Assembly: GCA_048499805.1 (NCBI GenBank)
Contig: JASNZF010000002.1
Span: forward strand, 434,001-498,000
DNA: 64,000 nucleotides
DNA from: JAWXBA01 sp048499805
Lineage (GTDB): Bacteria; Gemmatimonadota; Gemmatimonadetes; Gemmatimonadales; GWC2-71-9
Reading direction: 5' to 3'
Under the pieces are notes generated by a model that saw nothing but the letters and a program-made list of their open reading frames with translations, did not search any database and was not told the origin of the DNA. Below are positions 1-8,227 of this stretch, piece after piece (the first letter of the stretch is position 1; each line of letters opens with the position of its first letter). Made by a program: the position numbers and the translations under genes.

Positions 1-1
1 C

Positions 2-151
2 GCCATGGTCTACGGCGCCGCGATGGGGTCGTTCGCCGTCCGCGGGTTCGGGGTCAAGGGCTTCGACAACATCACCCATGCGCAGGTCCGCGACCGGGTG
101 ACCGCGTTCCAGGACCTGACCAACGTCCCCTTGGCGGAGCCGGTACCGTGA
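2..151 (+). CDS. PfkB-family sugar kinase, C-terminal end only
   Basis: The window opens inside this gene, so only the last 49 residues are present. The fragment begins AMVYGAAMGSFAVRGFGV and runs into a charged helix ending in PLAEPVP. This matches the usual C-terminus of PfkB/ribokinase-family carbohydrate kinases, where a short Gly/Ala segment following the catalytic GAGD motif (off the window) is followed by a poorly conserved tail. The stop TGA overlaps the GTG start of purM by four bases, suggesting translational coupling. The substrate cannot be judged from the tail. Family assignment is from motif memory and is moderately sure. Confidence 0.6.
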   Translation, partial: AMVYGAAMGSFAVRGFGVKGFDNITHAQVRDRVTAFQDLTNVPLAEPVP

Positions 152-1170
152 GCGGTCCCCGGTACGCCGAGGCCGGGGTCGACCTGGCGGGGGCGGAGGC
201 CGCCAAGGCGCGGATCGGGGCGCTGGTGGCGGGCACCCGGACGCCGCTCTCGGTCGGGATGGTGGGCGCGTTCGGCGGGATGGTCCGGGTGCCCGAGGGC
301 CTCCGGCGGCCGATCCTGGTGATGAGCACCGATGGGGTGGGCACCAAGGTGATGGTGGCGCGCGAGGCGGGACGCTGGGACACCGTGGGCGAAGACCTCG
401 TCAACCACAGCGTCAACGACATCCTGGTGCACGCCGCCCGGCCGCTCGCCTTCCTGGACTACCTGGCTGGCGCCGGCCTCTCGATCGAGGTGACCACGGC
501 GATCGTCGAGGGGGTGGCGCGCGGCTGCCGCGCCCATGCCATGTCCCTGGCCGGCGGCGAGACCGCCCAGATGCCGGGGCTCTACCGCGATGGGGACTTC
601 GACCTCGCCGGGACGATCGTCGGCGTGGTGGAGGAGGACGAGGCGCTGCACGGCGACCGGGTGGTGGCCGGCGACATCCTGCTGGCCTATGCCTCCAGCG
701 GCCTCCACACCAACGGCTACACCCTCGCGCGCCGGATCCTGTTCGATGAGCTCCGCCGGGAGCTCGGTGACCGGTTGGCCGAGACCGGGACCACCGTGGC
801 CGACGCCCTTCTCGCGGTGCACCGGAGCTATCACGCCGCGATCATGCCGGTGGTGGGACGGCTCCACGCCCTGGCCCACATCACCGGCGGGGGAATCCCG
901 GGCAACCTCTCCCGGGTGCTGCCCAGCGGCTGTGCCGCGATGGTCGAGCGTGCCAGCTGGACCTTCCCGCCGCTCTTTGCCCTGCTGCAGGAGGCGGGCA
1001 AGGTGGCGGAGGCCGAGATGCTCGAGGTCTTCAATTGCGGCGTGGGCATGATTGGCGCCCTGCCGGCCGGCGAGGTCGACGCGGTGCGCGCGGCGGCCAC
1101 GACGGCGGGGGTCGAAACCTGGGTGATCGGTGAGGTGCGTGCCGGAGCCGGCGACGTGCGGGTGGCGTGA
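148..1170 (+). CDS. purM: Phosphoribosylformylglycinamidine cyclo-ligase (AIR synthetase)
   Basis: Cytoplasmic enzyme of purine synthesis that closes the imidazole ring, converting FGAM plus ATP to AIR. The 340-residue product is close to the usual length. The AIRS N-terminal domain shows TDGVGTKVMVA, then VNDILVHAARPLAFLDY and the GGETAQMPGLY signature; the C-terminal AIRS domain carries SSGLHTNGYTLAR and ITGGGIPGNLSRVLP. The GTG start overlaps the upstream stop in a GTGA junction. No other purine gene is nearby; the gene leads straight into the riboflavin genes, so it is probably part of a general housekeeping operon. Identification is firm. Confidence 0.95.
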   Translation: MSGPRYAEAGVDLAGAEAAKARIGALVAGTRTPLSVGMVGAFGGMVRVPEGLRRPILVMSTDGVGTKVMVAREAGRWDTVGEDLVNHSVNDILVHAARPLAFLDYLAGAGLSIEVTTAIVEGVARGCRAHAMSLAGGETAQMPGLYRDGDFDLAGTIVGVVEEDEALHGDRVVAGDILLAYASSGLHTNGYTLARRILFDELRRELGDRLAETGTTVADALLAVHRSYHAAIMPVVGRLHALAHITGGGIPGNLSRVLPSGCAAMVERASWTFPPLFALLQEAGKVAEAEMLEVFNCGVGMIGALPAGEVDAVRAAATTAGVETWVIGEVRAGAGDVRVA

Positions 1171-1189
1171 GCTGCCGGAACGCACGAAC

Positions 1190-2263
1190 GTGGTGCTGAC
1201 CGAGACCGGGGCGATGGCGCGCGCCATCGCGCTGGGCTGGAAGGGGTGGGGGCGCGTGGCCCCGAACCCGATGGTGGGGTGCGTGCTGGTGGCCAACGGG
1301 GAGTCGGTGGGCGAGGGGTGGCACGCGGAGTACGGGGGCTGGCACGCGGAGCAGATGGCACTGCAGGCGGCCGGCGCGCGCGCCCGCGGGGCGACCGCGG
1401 TGGTGTCCCTGGAGCCATGCGCCCACATGGGCCAGCAGCCGCCCTGCGCCGACGCGCTGGTGGCCGCAGGGGTGGAGCGGGTGGTGGTGGCGGTGGCCGA
1501 CCCGAACCCGGCCGCCGCCGGCGGGGCCGCCCGGCTCCGGGCCGCGGGGATCCCCGTCGAGATCGGCCTCGGGGCCGAGGACGCCCGCTATCCGCTCGCC
1601 CCCTTCCTCCATCAGCATCGCGGCCTCCAGCGCCCATGGGTGGTCCTCAAGCTGGCGACTTCCCTCGACGGGAGGATCGCCGACTTCGCCGGGCGGTCCC
1701 GGTGGATCAGTGGCACTGAGGCGCGGGAGTGGGTCCACTGGCTCCGGGCCGGCGTCGACGCGATCGGGGTCGGGGGGGCAACCGTCGCCGCCGACGATCC
1801 GCAGCTCACGGTGCGCGGCCCACTGGTGCCCCGGGTGACGCCTCGTCGGGTGGTCTTTGCCGGCGGCGAGGGCGTGGCCGCCGATCGCCAGCTCCTCGTC
1901 ACCGCCGCCGGGCAGCCGACGATCATCGTCGCCCGCCCGGGGGCCCCGGGGCGGGCGGCGTGGGAGCACGCCGGCGCACGGGTGGTCGAAGCCGCGGGGC
2001 TGGAGGACGGCCTGGCGCACCTGTGGCATGCCGGTTTGCGGACGCTGCTCGTGGAGGGTGGCGGGCGCCTGGCGGGAGCCCTGCTGGCAGCGGGGATGGT
2101 CGATCGCACCTGCTGGATCCAGGCGCCGCTCCTCCTCGGCGAGGCCGGTCGCCCCGCCGTGGCGGGTTGGGGGGCGCGGTCGCTCGCGGAGAGCGAGCGC
2201 TGGACCGTCACCGAGCGACGCGCGCTCGGCGCCGACACCCTCCTCGTCCTGGACCGGAACTGA
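1190..2263 (+). CDS. ribD: Bifunctional diaminohydroxyphosphoribosylaminopyrimidine deaminase / uracil reductase
   Basis: Catalyses the second and third steps of riboflavin synthesis: deamination, then NADPH-dependent reduction of the pyrimidine. The N-terminal cytidine-deaminase-like domain holds the zinc ligands in GWHAEQMAL and LEPCAHMGQQPPCADAL. The C-terminal reductase domain begins near KLATSLDGRIADFAGRSRW and includes LVEGGGRLAGALL. A longer reading frame with an ATG inside purM exists, but homology begins at TETGAMARAIALGWKGWGR, so a GTG at 1190 (or 1193) is the better start; ATG 1214 is also possible. The next gene begins two bases past the stop, as expected in a rib operon. Confidence 0.93.
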   Translation: MVLTETGAMARAIALGWKGWGRVAPNPMVGCVLVANGESVGEGWHAEYGGWHAEQMALQAAGARARGATAVVSLEPCAHMGQQPPCADALVAAGVERVVVAVADPNPAAAGGAARLRAAGIPVEIGLGAEDARYPLAPFLHQHRGLQRPWVVLKLATSLDGRIADFAGRSRWISGTEAREWVHWLRAGVDAIGVGGATVAADDPQLTVRGPLVPRVTPRRVVFAGGEGVAADRQLLVTAAGQPTIIVARPGAPGRAAWEHAGARVVEAAGLEDGLAHLWHAGLRTLLVEGGGRLAGALLAAGMVDRTCWIQAPLLLGEAGRPAVAGWGARSLAESERWTVTERRALGADTLLVLDRN

Positions 2264-2264
2264 G

Positions 2265-2870
2265 ATGTTCACCGGACTCGTGACGGGGATCGGGACGCTG
2301 CGGCGCGTGGATCGCTCGGACCGTGGCCTCACCCTCGAGTGGACCTCCCCCTGGGACGATCTCGTGCCGGGGGAGAGCATTGCCGTGGACGGCGCCTGCC
2401 TGACGGTGGAGCAGGTGACCGACGGCGGCTTCACGGTGCACACGATCCAGACCACCCTGGATCGCACCCGGTTCGGGGCCATGGAGCCGGGGCACCGGGC
2501 CAACATGGAGCGGGCGCTTCGGGTCGGCGACCGGCTGGGGGGACACCTGGTCCAGGGGCATGTCGACGGCGTGGGGACGGTGCAGGAGGTCCGCCAGGAA
2601 GGGGACGCCCGGATTCTCGAGGTGGCGACGCCGCCGGCCCTGGTGCCGGTCTGCCTCCCGCTCGGATCGATCACCGTCGATGGGGTCAGTCTTACCATCC
2701 ACGCCGTGCCGCGACCGGGGGCGATCCAGGTCTCGCTGATTCCGTTTACATTGCAGCACACCACCCTCGGTGACCGGCGCCCCGGCGACCGGGTACACCT
2801 GGAAGGGGATACCGTGGCGAAGTACCTGCAGGCGCTGGCGGTATCCAGGCCCCCGGCCTCGGCGGAATGA
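2265..2870 (+). CDS. ribE: Riboflavin synthase, alpha chain
   Basis: Dismutates two 6,7-dimethyl-8-ribityllumazine molecules into riboflavin and a pyrimidine that is recycled. The 201-residue protein shows the two tandem lumazine-binding barrels. The first starts MFTGLVTGIGTLRRV and includes GESIAVDGACLTV. The second includes GHLVQGHVDGVGTV and GSITVDGVSLTIHAV. The universal MFTG start fixes the ATG, which lies one base after the ribD stop. The stop directly abuts the ATG of ribBA. Some genomes call this gene ribC; the function is not in doubt. Confidence 0.95.
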   Translation: MFTGLVTGIGTLRRVDRSDRGLTLEWTSPWDDLVPGESIAVDGACLTVEQVTDGGFTVHTIQTTLDRTRFGAMEPGHRANMERALRVGDRLGGHLVQGHVDGVGTVQEVRQEGDARILEVATPPALVPVCLPLGSITVDGVSLTIHAVPRPGAIQVSLIPFTLQHTTLGDRRPGDRVHLEGDTVAKYLQALAVSRPPASAE

Positions 2871-4076
2871 ATGGGCATGCACAGCATCGATGACGCGATC
2901 GCCGCCCTGCGCAACGGGCGACCGATCATCGTGGCGGACGACGAGGATCGCGAGGGCGAGGGCGACCTGGTGGCGGCCGCCCAGCTGGCCACCCCCGAGA
3001 CGATCAACTTCATGGCCCAGCACGGCCGCGGGCTGATCTGCCTGGCCCTGACCCCCGAGCGCTGCGACCAGCTCGGCCTGCCGCAGATGACCGAACGCAA
3101 CACCGAGGAACTGGCCACGGCGTTCACGGTCAGCATCGACGCGGACCGTCGCTTCGGGGTGACCACCGGGATCAGCGCGGCCGACCGGGCCACCACGATC
3201 CAGGTGGCCCTCAACCCCTCCACCCAGCCGGCCGACCTCCGACGCCCCGGGCACATCTTCCCCCTGCGCGCCCGCCCTGGCGGCGTGCTCCAGCGCGTGG
3301 GCCACACCGAGGCCAGCGTCGACCTGGCCCGCCTGGCCGGGTTGATTCCCGCCGGGGTGATCTGCGAGATCCTCAATCCCGATGGCTCGATGGCCCGGCG
3401 CCCCGAGCTCGAGCGGATGGCCCGCGAGCACGACCTGGTCTTCGTGACGGTGGCCGACCTGGTCGCCACGCGGCTGCGTTCCGACCGCCTGGTGCACCGG
3501 GTGGCGGAGACGGTGCTGCCCACCGAGTTCGGCGAGTTCCGGATCATCGGCTATCGCAACGACGTGGACAGCGCCGAGCACGTGGCCCTCGTCATGGGCG
3601 AGGTGGCCGACCAGGCCGATGTCCTGGTGCGGATGCATTCCAAGTGTCTGACCGGCGATGTCTTCGGCTCCCACCGCTGCGACTGCGGCCCGCAGCTGCA
3701 CGCCGCCATGCGCCAGATTGCCCAGGAGGGCCGGGGGGTGGTGGTCTACCTGGACCAGGAGGGGCGGGGGATCGGACTGCTCAACAAGCTTCGCGCCTAC
3801 GCCCTCCAGGACTCCGGCGCCGACACGGTGCAGGCCAACCAGACCCTGGGGTTCGCGCCCGACCTGCGCAACTACGGCATCGGGGCCCAGATCCTGCGCG
3901 ACCTCGGGTTGACCTCGATCCGGCTCATGACCAACAACCCGCGCAAGGTCGTTGGGCTCGATGCCTACGGCCTGGAGATCGTGGAGCGCGTGCCCGTGCT
4001 GACCGATGAGACCGATGCCAACCGCGGCTACCTCGCCACCAAGCGCGACAAGCTTGGCCATTTGCTGGCGCACTGA
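2871..4076 (+). CDS. ribBA: Bifunctional DHBP synthase / GTP cyclohydrolase II
   Basis: Supplies both precursors of riboflavin: 3,4-dihydroxy-2-butanone 4-phosphate from ribulose 5-phosphate, and the pyrimidine from GTP. Residues about 1-200 are DHBP synthase, with DDEDREGEGDL and RVGHTEASVDLARL. Residues about 205-400 are GTP cyclohydrolase II, with zinc cysteines in KCLTGDVFGSHRCDCG, the catalytic stretch DQEGRGIGLLNKL and TNNPRKVVGL. Both halves keep their signature residues, so both activities are expected. A second Met codon two codons downstream is an alternative start. No FMN riboswitch precedes any gene of this operon. Confidence 0.95.
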   Translation: MGMHSIDDAIAALRNGRPIIVADDEDREGEGDLVAAAQLATPETINFMAQHGRGLICLALTPERCDQLGLPQMTERNTEELATAFTVSIDADRRFGVTTGISAADRATTIQVALNPSTQPADLRRPGHIFPLRARPGGVLQRVGHTEASVDLARLAGLIPAGVICEILNPDGSMARRPELERMAREHDLVFVTVADLVATRLRSDRLVHRVAETVLPTEFGEFRIIGYRNDVDSAEHVALVMGEVADQADVLVRMHSKCLTGDVFGSHRCDCGPQLHAAMRQIAQEGRGVVVYLDQEGRGIGLLNKLRAYALQDSGADTVQANQTLGFAPDLRNYGIGAQILRDLGLTSIRLMTNNPRKVVGLDAYGLEIVERVPVLTDETDANRGYLATKRDKLGHLLAH

Positions 4077-4079
4077 CCC

Positions 4080-4553
4080 ATGAACCTCTCCGCTCCCGAA
4101 CCAGCCCGGGTCGACCGGCTGGTGATCCTCGTCAGCCAGTACCACGAACGAGTCACCGCGCGGCTCCTCGAGGGCGCCCGCGCGGCATGCCGGGACGCCG
4201 GGGTTCCCGAGGAGCGCGTGGACGTGGTCCAGGTGGCCGGGGCCTTCGAGCTGGGCGTGGCGGCGGCCGCGGCCGCGGTCAGCGATCGCTACGACGGCAT
4301 CATCGCGCTGGGCGCGGTGATCCGCGGCGAGACGCCCCATTTCGAGTATGTCGCCGGGGAGACGGCCCGGGTGCTGGCCGAGGTGGCCGCCCGCGAGGTG
4401 ATCCCAGTCGGGTTCGGCCTGCTGACCACCGACACCATGGAGCAGGCCGTCGAGCGCGCCGGGGGGAGTGCCGGCAACAAGGGCCGCGAGGCCGCCGAGG
4501 CGGTGCTCCAGGCGATCGCGGCGGTCCAATGGCTGCTGGCCGACGATGATTAA
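4080..4553 (+). CDS. ribH: 6,7-dimethyl-8-ribityllumazine synthase
   Basis: Condenses the two RibBA-derived branches to lumazine; usually assembles as pentamers or 60-mer capsids. The 157-residue protein has the substrate-binding segments VAGAFELGVAAAAAA, LGAVIRGETPHFEYVA with the catalytic His, and GFGLLTTDTMEQAVERAGG, followed by GNKGREAAEAVL. It begins three bases after ribBA, completing a contiguous D-E-BA-H operon. Its last eight bases overlap nusB, the common ribH-nusB pairing in bacteria. Confidence 0.95.
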   Translation: MNLSAPEPARVDRLVILVSQYHERVTARLLEGARAACRDAGVPEERVDVVQVAGAFELGVAAAAAAVSDRYDGIIALGAVIRGETPHFEYVAGETARVLAEVAAREVIPVGFGLLTTDTMEQAVERAGGSAGNKGREAAEAVLQAIAAVQWLLADDD

Positions 4554-4959
4554 GTCCCAGTCCAAGAGCCGCGCCCGCGCCCTCCAGCTGCTGTATGCCT
4601 GGGAACTGATGGACCGCCCTGAGCCCAGCACTGTGATCTCGGCCCTGGCCCGGCTCACCGGACCGGAGCCGACGGTGCTCGACCTGGCCGAACGGTACCT
4701 GACGGGGGTCACCGAGGACCTGCCGCGCCTCGACGCACTGGCCGCCGCCGCCACCGATCACTGGCGGCTGGAACGGTTGGCGCTGGTGGACCGGAACATC
4801 CTCCGGATCGGTACCTGGGAGCTGCTGCAGCCCCATGTCCCCGCCGCGGGGGCCATCGACCAGGCGGTATGGCTGGCCCAGCGCTTCGGCGGTCCGCAGT
4901 CGCCCGGGTTCGTCAACGGCGTGCTGGACCGGGTGGCCCGCCAACTCGGCCGGTTGTGA
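4546..4959 (+). CDS. nusB: Transcription antitermination factor NusB
   Basis: All-helical RNA-binding protein that, with NusE (S10), binds boxA in antitermination complexes, chiefly on rRNA operons. The start ATG lies inside the ribH end and gives MIKSQSKSRARALQLLYAWE, matching the family N-terminus (RxxAlQlLYawd). The C-terminal part has the typical IDQAVWLAQRFGG and GFVNGVLDRVA. The length of 137 residues is normal. A longer upstream extension in the same frame has no homology and was rejected as the start. Confidence 0.92.
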   Translation: MIKSQSKSRARALQLLYAWELMDRPEPSTVISALARLTGPEPTVLDLAERYLTGVTEDLPRLDALAAAATDHWRLERLALVDRNILRIGTWELLQPHVPAAGAIDQAVWLAQRFGGPQSPGFVNGVLDRVARQLGRL

Positions 4960-6065
4960 GAATCCTCCTCGTCAACTGGCAGGACCGCCTCAATCCGCAG
5001 GCTGGGGGGGCGGAGATCCACCTCTTTGAGCTTTTCGGCCGCCTGGCGGCTCGGGGGCACCAGGTCCGGCTGGTCTGCTCGGGGTGGCCGGGGGCCCCTG
5101 CCACCGCCGAGGTGGACGGGATCGCCGTGCACCGGGTCGGCGGGCGCCACAGCTTCGCGCTGCGGGGGCGCGGGGCTGTCCGCAGGGCGCTCCGGGCCGA
5201 GGTGCCGGACGTGGTGGTCGAGGACATCAACAAGCTCCCGCTCTACCTGCCGACCCTCACCAACCGGCCGATGGCGGTGATCATCCCGCACCTTTTCGGG
5301 ACGACCGCCTTCGAGGAGGCCTCCTGGCCCATGGCGGCGACGGTGGTGGCGGCGGAGCGGGCCATTCCCCGGGTCTATCGGCGGGCGGCCTTTCACGTCA
5401 TCAGCGAGAGCACCCGCGATGACCTGATTGCGAGGGGGGTGGCGGCGTCGGCCATTACCGTGATCCACCCCGGGGTGGACAGCGTGGCGTACCGGCCCGA
5501 TCCCTCCCTTGACCGGACCGACCCCCCCTCCTTCTTATACGTGGGGAGGCTGCGCCGCTACAAGGGGGTCGAGGTTGCCATTGCCGCGCTGGCGCTGGCG
5601 GTGGTGAGCCGCCCCGGGCTGCGGTTGCAGGTGGCCGGGACGGGCGAGGATCGCTCCCGGCTCGAGGGAATCGCCCGGGAGCTTGGGGTGGCGGACGCCG
5701 TGGAATTCCTCGGGTTCGTGGACGAGGCGACCAAGACCCGGCTGCTCCGCACCACCTGGGCCAACCTCTTTCCCTCGCCCAAGGAGGGGTGGGGGATCAC
5801 GATCATGGAGGCGGCCGCCTGCGGGACGCCCTCGATCGCCTCCAACAGCCCCGGGCTCCGGGACTCGGTGGTTGATGGGGTGACCGGCGTCCTGGTGCCC
5901 CACGGCGACCCCCGGGCGCTGGCGGACCGGATGCTCGCGTTCGCCGCCAGTCCCGATCGGGTCGGGGTCCTCGGCAAGGCGGCGCGTGAGCACGCCCTGC
6001 GGCACAGCTGGGATGCCGCGGCCGACGCCACCGAGGCACACTTGCAGGAACTGGCCGGCGGGTAA
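4956..6065 (+). CDS. GT4-family glycosyltransferase
   Basis: Predicted retaining GT-B glycosyltransferase, probably acting at the cytoplasmic side of the membrane on a lipid-linked or polysaccharide acceptor. The N-terminal Rossmann domain starts MRILLVNWQDRLNPQAGGAE, with the donor/acceptor-loop GGAE typical of this group. The C-terminal Glycos_transf_1 domain runs from about LYVGRLRRYKGVEVAI to GWGITIMEAAACGTPSIA, including the EX7E-type glutamates. The chosen GTG overlaps the nusB stop (GTGA). Acceptor and sugar are unknown. The gene sits between nusB and hpf, so context does not identify a pathway. Confidence 0.85.
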   Translation: MRILLVNWQDRLNPQAGGAEIHLFELFGRLAARGHQVRLVCSGWPGAPATAEVDGIAVHRVGGRHSFALRGRGAVRRALRAEVPDVVVEDINKLPLYLPTLTNRPMAVIIPHLFGTTAFEEASWPMAATVVAAERAIPRVYRRAAFHVISESTRDDLIARGVAASAITVIHPGVDSVAYRPDPSLDRTDPPSFLYVGRLRRYKGVEVAIAALALAVVSRPGLRLQVAGTGEDRSRLEGIARELGVADAVEFLGFVDEATKTRLLRTTWANLFPSPKEGWGITIMEAAACGTPSIASNSPGLRDSVVDGVTGVLVPHGDPRALADRMLAFAASPDRVGVLGKAAREHALRHSWDAAADATEAHLQELAGG

Positions 6066-6101
6066 TCGCCGGTCCCACCATTCAGGGAGGAGGCTGGGTT
6101 G

Positions 6102-6416
6102 ATGCGCACCACCATCACCACCCGTCATTGCGAAATCGCCGATGCGCTGCGGGACCGGGCGCAGCTGGTCATGGATCGGCTCGTGGCCCTGTCCGACCGG
6201 GCCGCGGAGCCAACGGTCATTTTCGATGTGGAGGCCGGGCTGCACCAGGTGGAGCTCCGCCTGCAGGCGGCCGGGGGGAAGGTCCTCGTGGCCACCGCCG
6301 AGGGTCCCGATCACCGCACGGCGCTGGACCGGGCGGAGGGGAAGCTCCGCCGCCAGCTGGTGCGGACGGTGTCCAAGACCCGGGCGCGACGACACAGCGG
6401 GTCTGCCCCCGCGTGA
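6102..6416 (+). CDS. hpf: Ribosome hibernation promoting factor / RaiA-like protein
   Basis: Short-form HPF/RaiA (sigma-54 modulation) family protein of 104 residues, which binds the 30S decoding channel in stationary phase. It opens with MRTTITTRHCEIADALRDRAQ, like the family beta1-alpha1 unit, and contains DVEAGLHQVELRLQAAGG and a basic end. The long C-terminal dimerisation domain is absent. A strong ribosome-binding site (AGGGAGGA) lies about ten bases upstream of the ATG. Placement just before hprK recalls the proteobacterial hpf-ptsN-hprK arrangement. Confidence 0.85.
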   Translation: MRTTITTRHCEIADALRDRAQLVMDRLVALSDRAAEPTVIFDVEAGLHQVELRLQAAGGKVLVATAEGPDHRTALDRAEGKLRRQLVRTVSKTRARRHSGSAPA

Positions 6417-7378
6417 CGATGCGCGCCCGCGATCTCCTCCAGCGGGGGGGGGAGGCGTTGCAGCTGGAGGCCCTGACGGGGGATGCCGGGTTGGATCGGG
6501 TGCTGCCCGACGCCGACCTGGCCTCCCCCGGCCTGGTCCTGGCCGGCTACACCGGCCGGTTCATGCCCGACCGGATCCATGTCCTTGGCGAGACCGAGAT
6601 CACCTATCTCGCCTCCCTCGATGCCGACGCGCGCCAGCGATCGCTGGAGGCCTTCTTTAGCTATGACCTCCCGCTGGTGATCATCACCAAGGGACAGGCC
6701 CCGCCGGAAGCACTGGTCGCCCTGGCGGTCGAGCGGGGGGTGGCGGTCTTCGGGACCCGGCTCAAGACCGCCGAGTTCTACCGCAAGGTGAAGCCGATCG
6801 TGGAGGCCTCCTTTGCGCCACGGGCCACCCTGCACGGCAGCCTGGCCGATGTCTATGGGGTCGGGCTGCTGTTCGTCGGCCGCTCGGGGATCGGCAAGAG
6901 CGAGTGCGTCCTCGACCTGATCGAGCGGGGCCACCGCCTGGTGGCCGATGACGTCGTCCTGGTCTCGCGACGCGGCAGCGACGTGCTGATCGGGCAGGGG
7001 CACGAGCTCGCGGCGCACCACATGGAGATCCGTGGGATCGGGCTGATCGACATTCCGGCGCTGTTCGGGATCCGGTCGGTCCGGCAGCAGAAGCGGGTCG
7101 AGGTGGTGGTGAACCTGGAGGACTGGGACACCGCCAAGGAGGCTGACCGGACCGGGTTGGGGCGCCAGACCATGGACATCCTGGGGGTCCAGATTCCCAA
7201 GGTGATCGTCCCCCTCAACCCGGGCAAGAACCTCACGGTGATCTCCGAGGTCGTGGCGATGGCGCACCTGCTGCGGTTCTCGGGGATCGACGTCGCGCAG
7301 GCCTTCAACGAACGGTTGATCAAGCGGATGAAGGAGCAGCGCGGGATCCGCGAGTACCTCCAGGAAGACTTCGAGTGA
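6413..7378 (+). CDS. hprK: HPr kinase/phosphorylase
   Basis: Bifunctional sensor enzyme that phosphorylates or dephosphorylates Ser46 of HPr. The N-terminal domain (about 1-125) is followed by the P-loop GRSGIGKSE, the acidic pair in VADDVVLVSRRG and the family signature EIRGIGLIDIPALFGI. The C-terminal K4 region reads VPLNPGKNLTVISEVVAM. Length is about 321 residues, normal for the family. A GTG forming a GTGA overlap with hpf is preferred because this junction recurs in the operon; an ATG two codons later is equally possible. HPr with an intact Ser46 site is encoded 2.2 kb downstream, so the regulatory pair is complete. Confidence 0.93.
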   Translation: MTMRARDLLQRGGEALQLEALTGDAGLDRVLPDADLASPGLVLAGYTGRFMPDRIHVLGETEITYLASLDADARQRSLEAFFSYDLPLVIITKGQAPPEALVALAVERGVAVFGTRLKTAEFYRKVKPIVEASFAPRATLHGSLADVYGVGLLFVGRSGIGKSECVLDLIERGHRLVADDVVLVSRRGSDVLIGQGHELAAHHMEIRGIGLIDIPALFGIRSVRQQKRVEVVVNLEDWDTAKEADRTGLGRQTMDILGVQIPKVIVPLNPGKNLTVISEVVAMAHLLRFSGIDVAQAFNERLIKRMKEQRGIREYLQEDFE

Positions 7379-7749
7379 GCACCCTGCTTCGGGGCGTCGT
7401 GGCGGCGCATGGCGAGGTGGCCGCCGGCCTGGTGCGGGCGGTCGAGGAGATCAGTGGCGTCCACGGGGCCCTGGTGCCGGTGTCCAACACCGACTGCGAC
7501 CGGGGCGAGCTCGAGCGCCGGATCGCGGAGGCGATGGGCACCGGTCCCGGGGTGGTGTTCGTGGACATGCCGAGCGGGTCCTGCCTCTTCGCGGCGCTGC
7601 ACGACCTCCGGGACTGGACCGGGGTGCGCGTGGTCACCGGCGTCAACCTGGCGATGCTGCTCGACTTCATCTTCCATCGCGAGCTCCCGGTCGACGCGGC
7701 GGTCGCCCGCGCCGTCGAGACCGGGGCGCGCTCGATCGTCGTCCGCTAG
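7375..7749 (+). CDS. PTS EIIA component, mannose family
   Basis: Phosphoryl carrier of the mannose/fructose/sorbose-type PTS, receiving phosphate from HPr at a histidine. The family start is seen in RGVVAAHGEVAAGL, with the active His at residue 12 (His10 in E. coli ManX). The middle shows VVFVDMPSGSCLFAAL and the end VVTGVNLAMLLDF. The length of 124 residues fits a free-standing EIIA. GTG start overlaps the hprK stop. Neighbouring EIIB, EIIC and EIID make a full permease, although no sugar catabolic gene lies nearby. Confidence 0.88.
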   Translation: MSTLLRGVVAAHGEVAAGLVRAVEEISGVHGALVPVSNTDCDRGELERRIAEAMGTGPGVVFVDMPSGSCLFAALHDLRDWTGVRVVTGVNLAMLLDFIFHRELPVDAAVARAVETGARSIVVR

Positions 7750-7750
7750 G

Positions 7751-8227
7751 ATGCCGGTGGTCCTCGCCCGCATCGACGACCGGCTGGTGCACGGCCAGGT
7801 GGTGATCGGCTGGGGACGCCCGCTCGCCGTCGACCTGATCGCGCTGGTCGATGCCGAGGTGGCCGCCAGCGACTGGGAACAGGAGATCTACCGGATGGCC
7901 GTCCCCGACGGGATGGAGATCCTCTTTGTCGATCCCGCCGAGGCTGCGGCCCGGTTGCCGGCCTGGGACGCCAGCCAGTCGCGGGTCATGGTCCTCACCG
8001 GAACCATCGCGGCCATGGCCCAGCTCCAGGACGCCGCGCCCGAGGTGATCCGCACGGTGAACATCGGCGGGCTCCACCATCGCGCCGATCGTCGCGAGCG
8101 CCTGCCCTATGTCTACCTCTCGGATCCGGAGGTGGATGCGCTCCAGGAACTGGAACGCGCCGGCGCGGTCGTCTCCGCCCAGAACCTTCCCGGCAGTTCT
8201 CCAGTGCCGATGCGGGACCTGGCATGA
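7751..8227 (+). CDS. PTS EIIB component, mannose family
   Basis: Second phosphoryl carrier of the mannose-type PTS. The signature VLARIDDRLVHGQVVIGW places the phosphorylated His at residue 14. The remaining sequence, including VNIGGLHHR and a Leu/Val-rich end, fits the PTSIIB_sorb fold, and 158 residues is normal for a free-standing EIIB. It begins two bases after the EIIA stop and overlaps EIIC by four bases. Substrate specificity of this family is not readable from the sequence. Confidence 0.9.
   Translation: MPVVLARIDDRLVHGQVVIGWGRPLAVDLIALVDAEVAASDWEQEIYRMAVPDGMEILFVDPAEAAARLPAWDASQSRVMVLTGTIAAMAQLQDAAPEVIRTVNIGGLHHRADRRERLPYVYLSDPEVDALQELERAGAVVSAQNLPGSSPVPMRDLA

Noticed and set aside
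1130..1190. Earlier ATG start for ribD
   Set aside because: It would overlap purM by 41 bases, and the extra residues have no similarity to RibD.
2264..2871. FMN riboswitch in the rib operon
   Set aside because: The rib genes abut or overlap each other, leaving no room for the element, and its conserved boxes are not seen upstream of ribD.
2208..4754. An 848-codon minus-strand open frame across the riboflavin genes
   Set aside because: Antisense to ribE, ribBA, ribH and nusB, all with firm family motifs.
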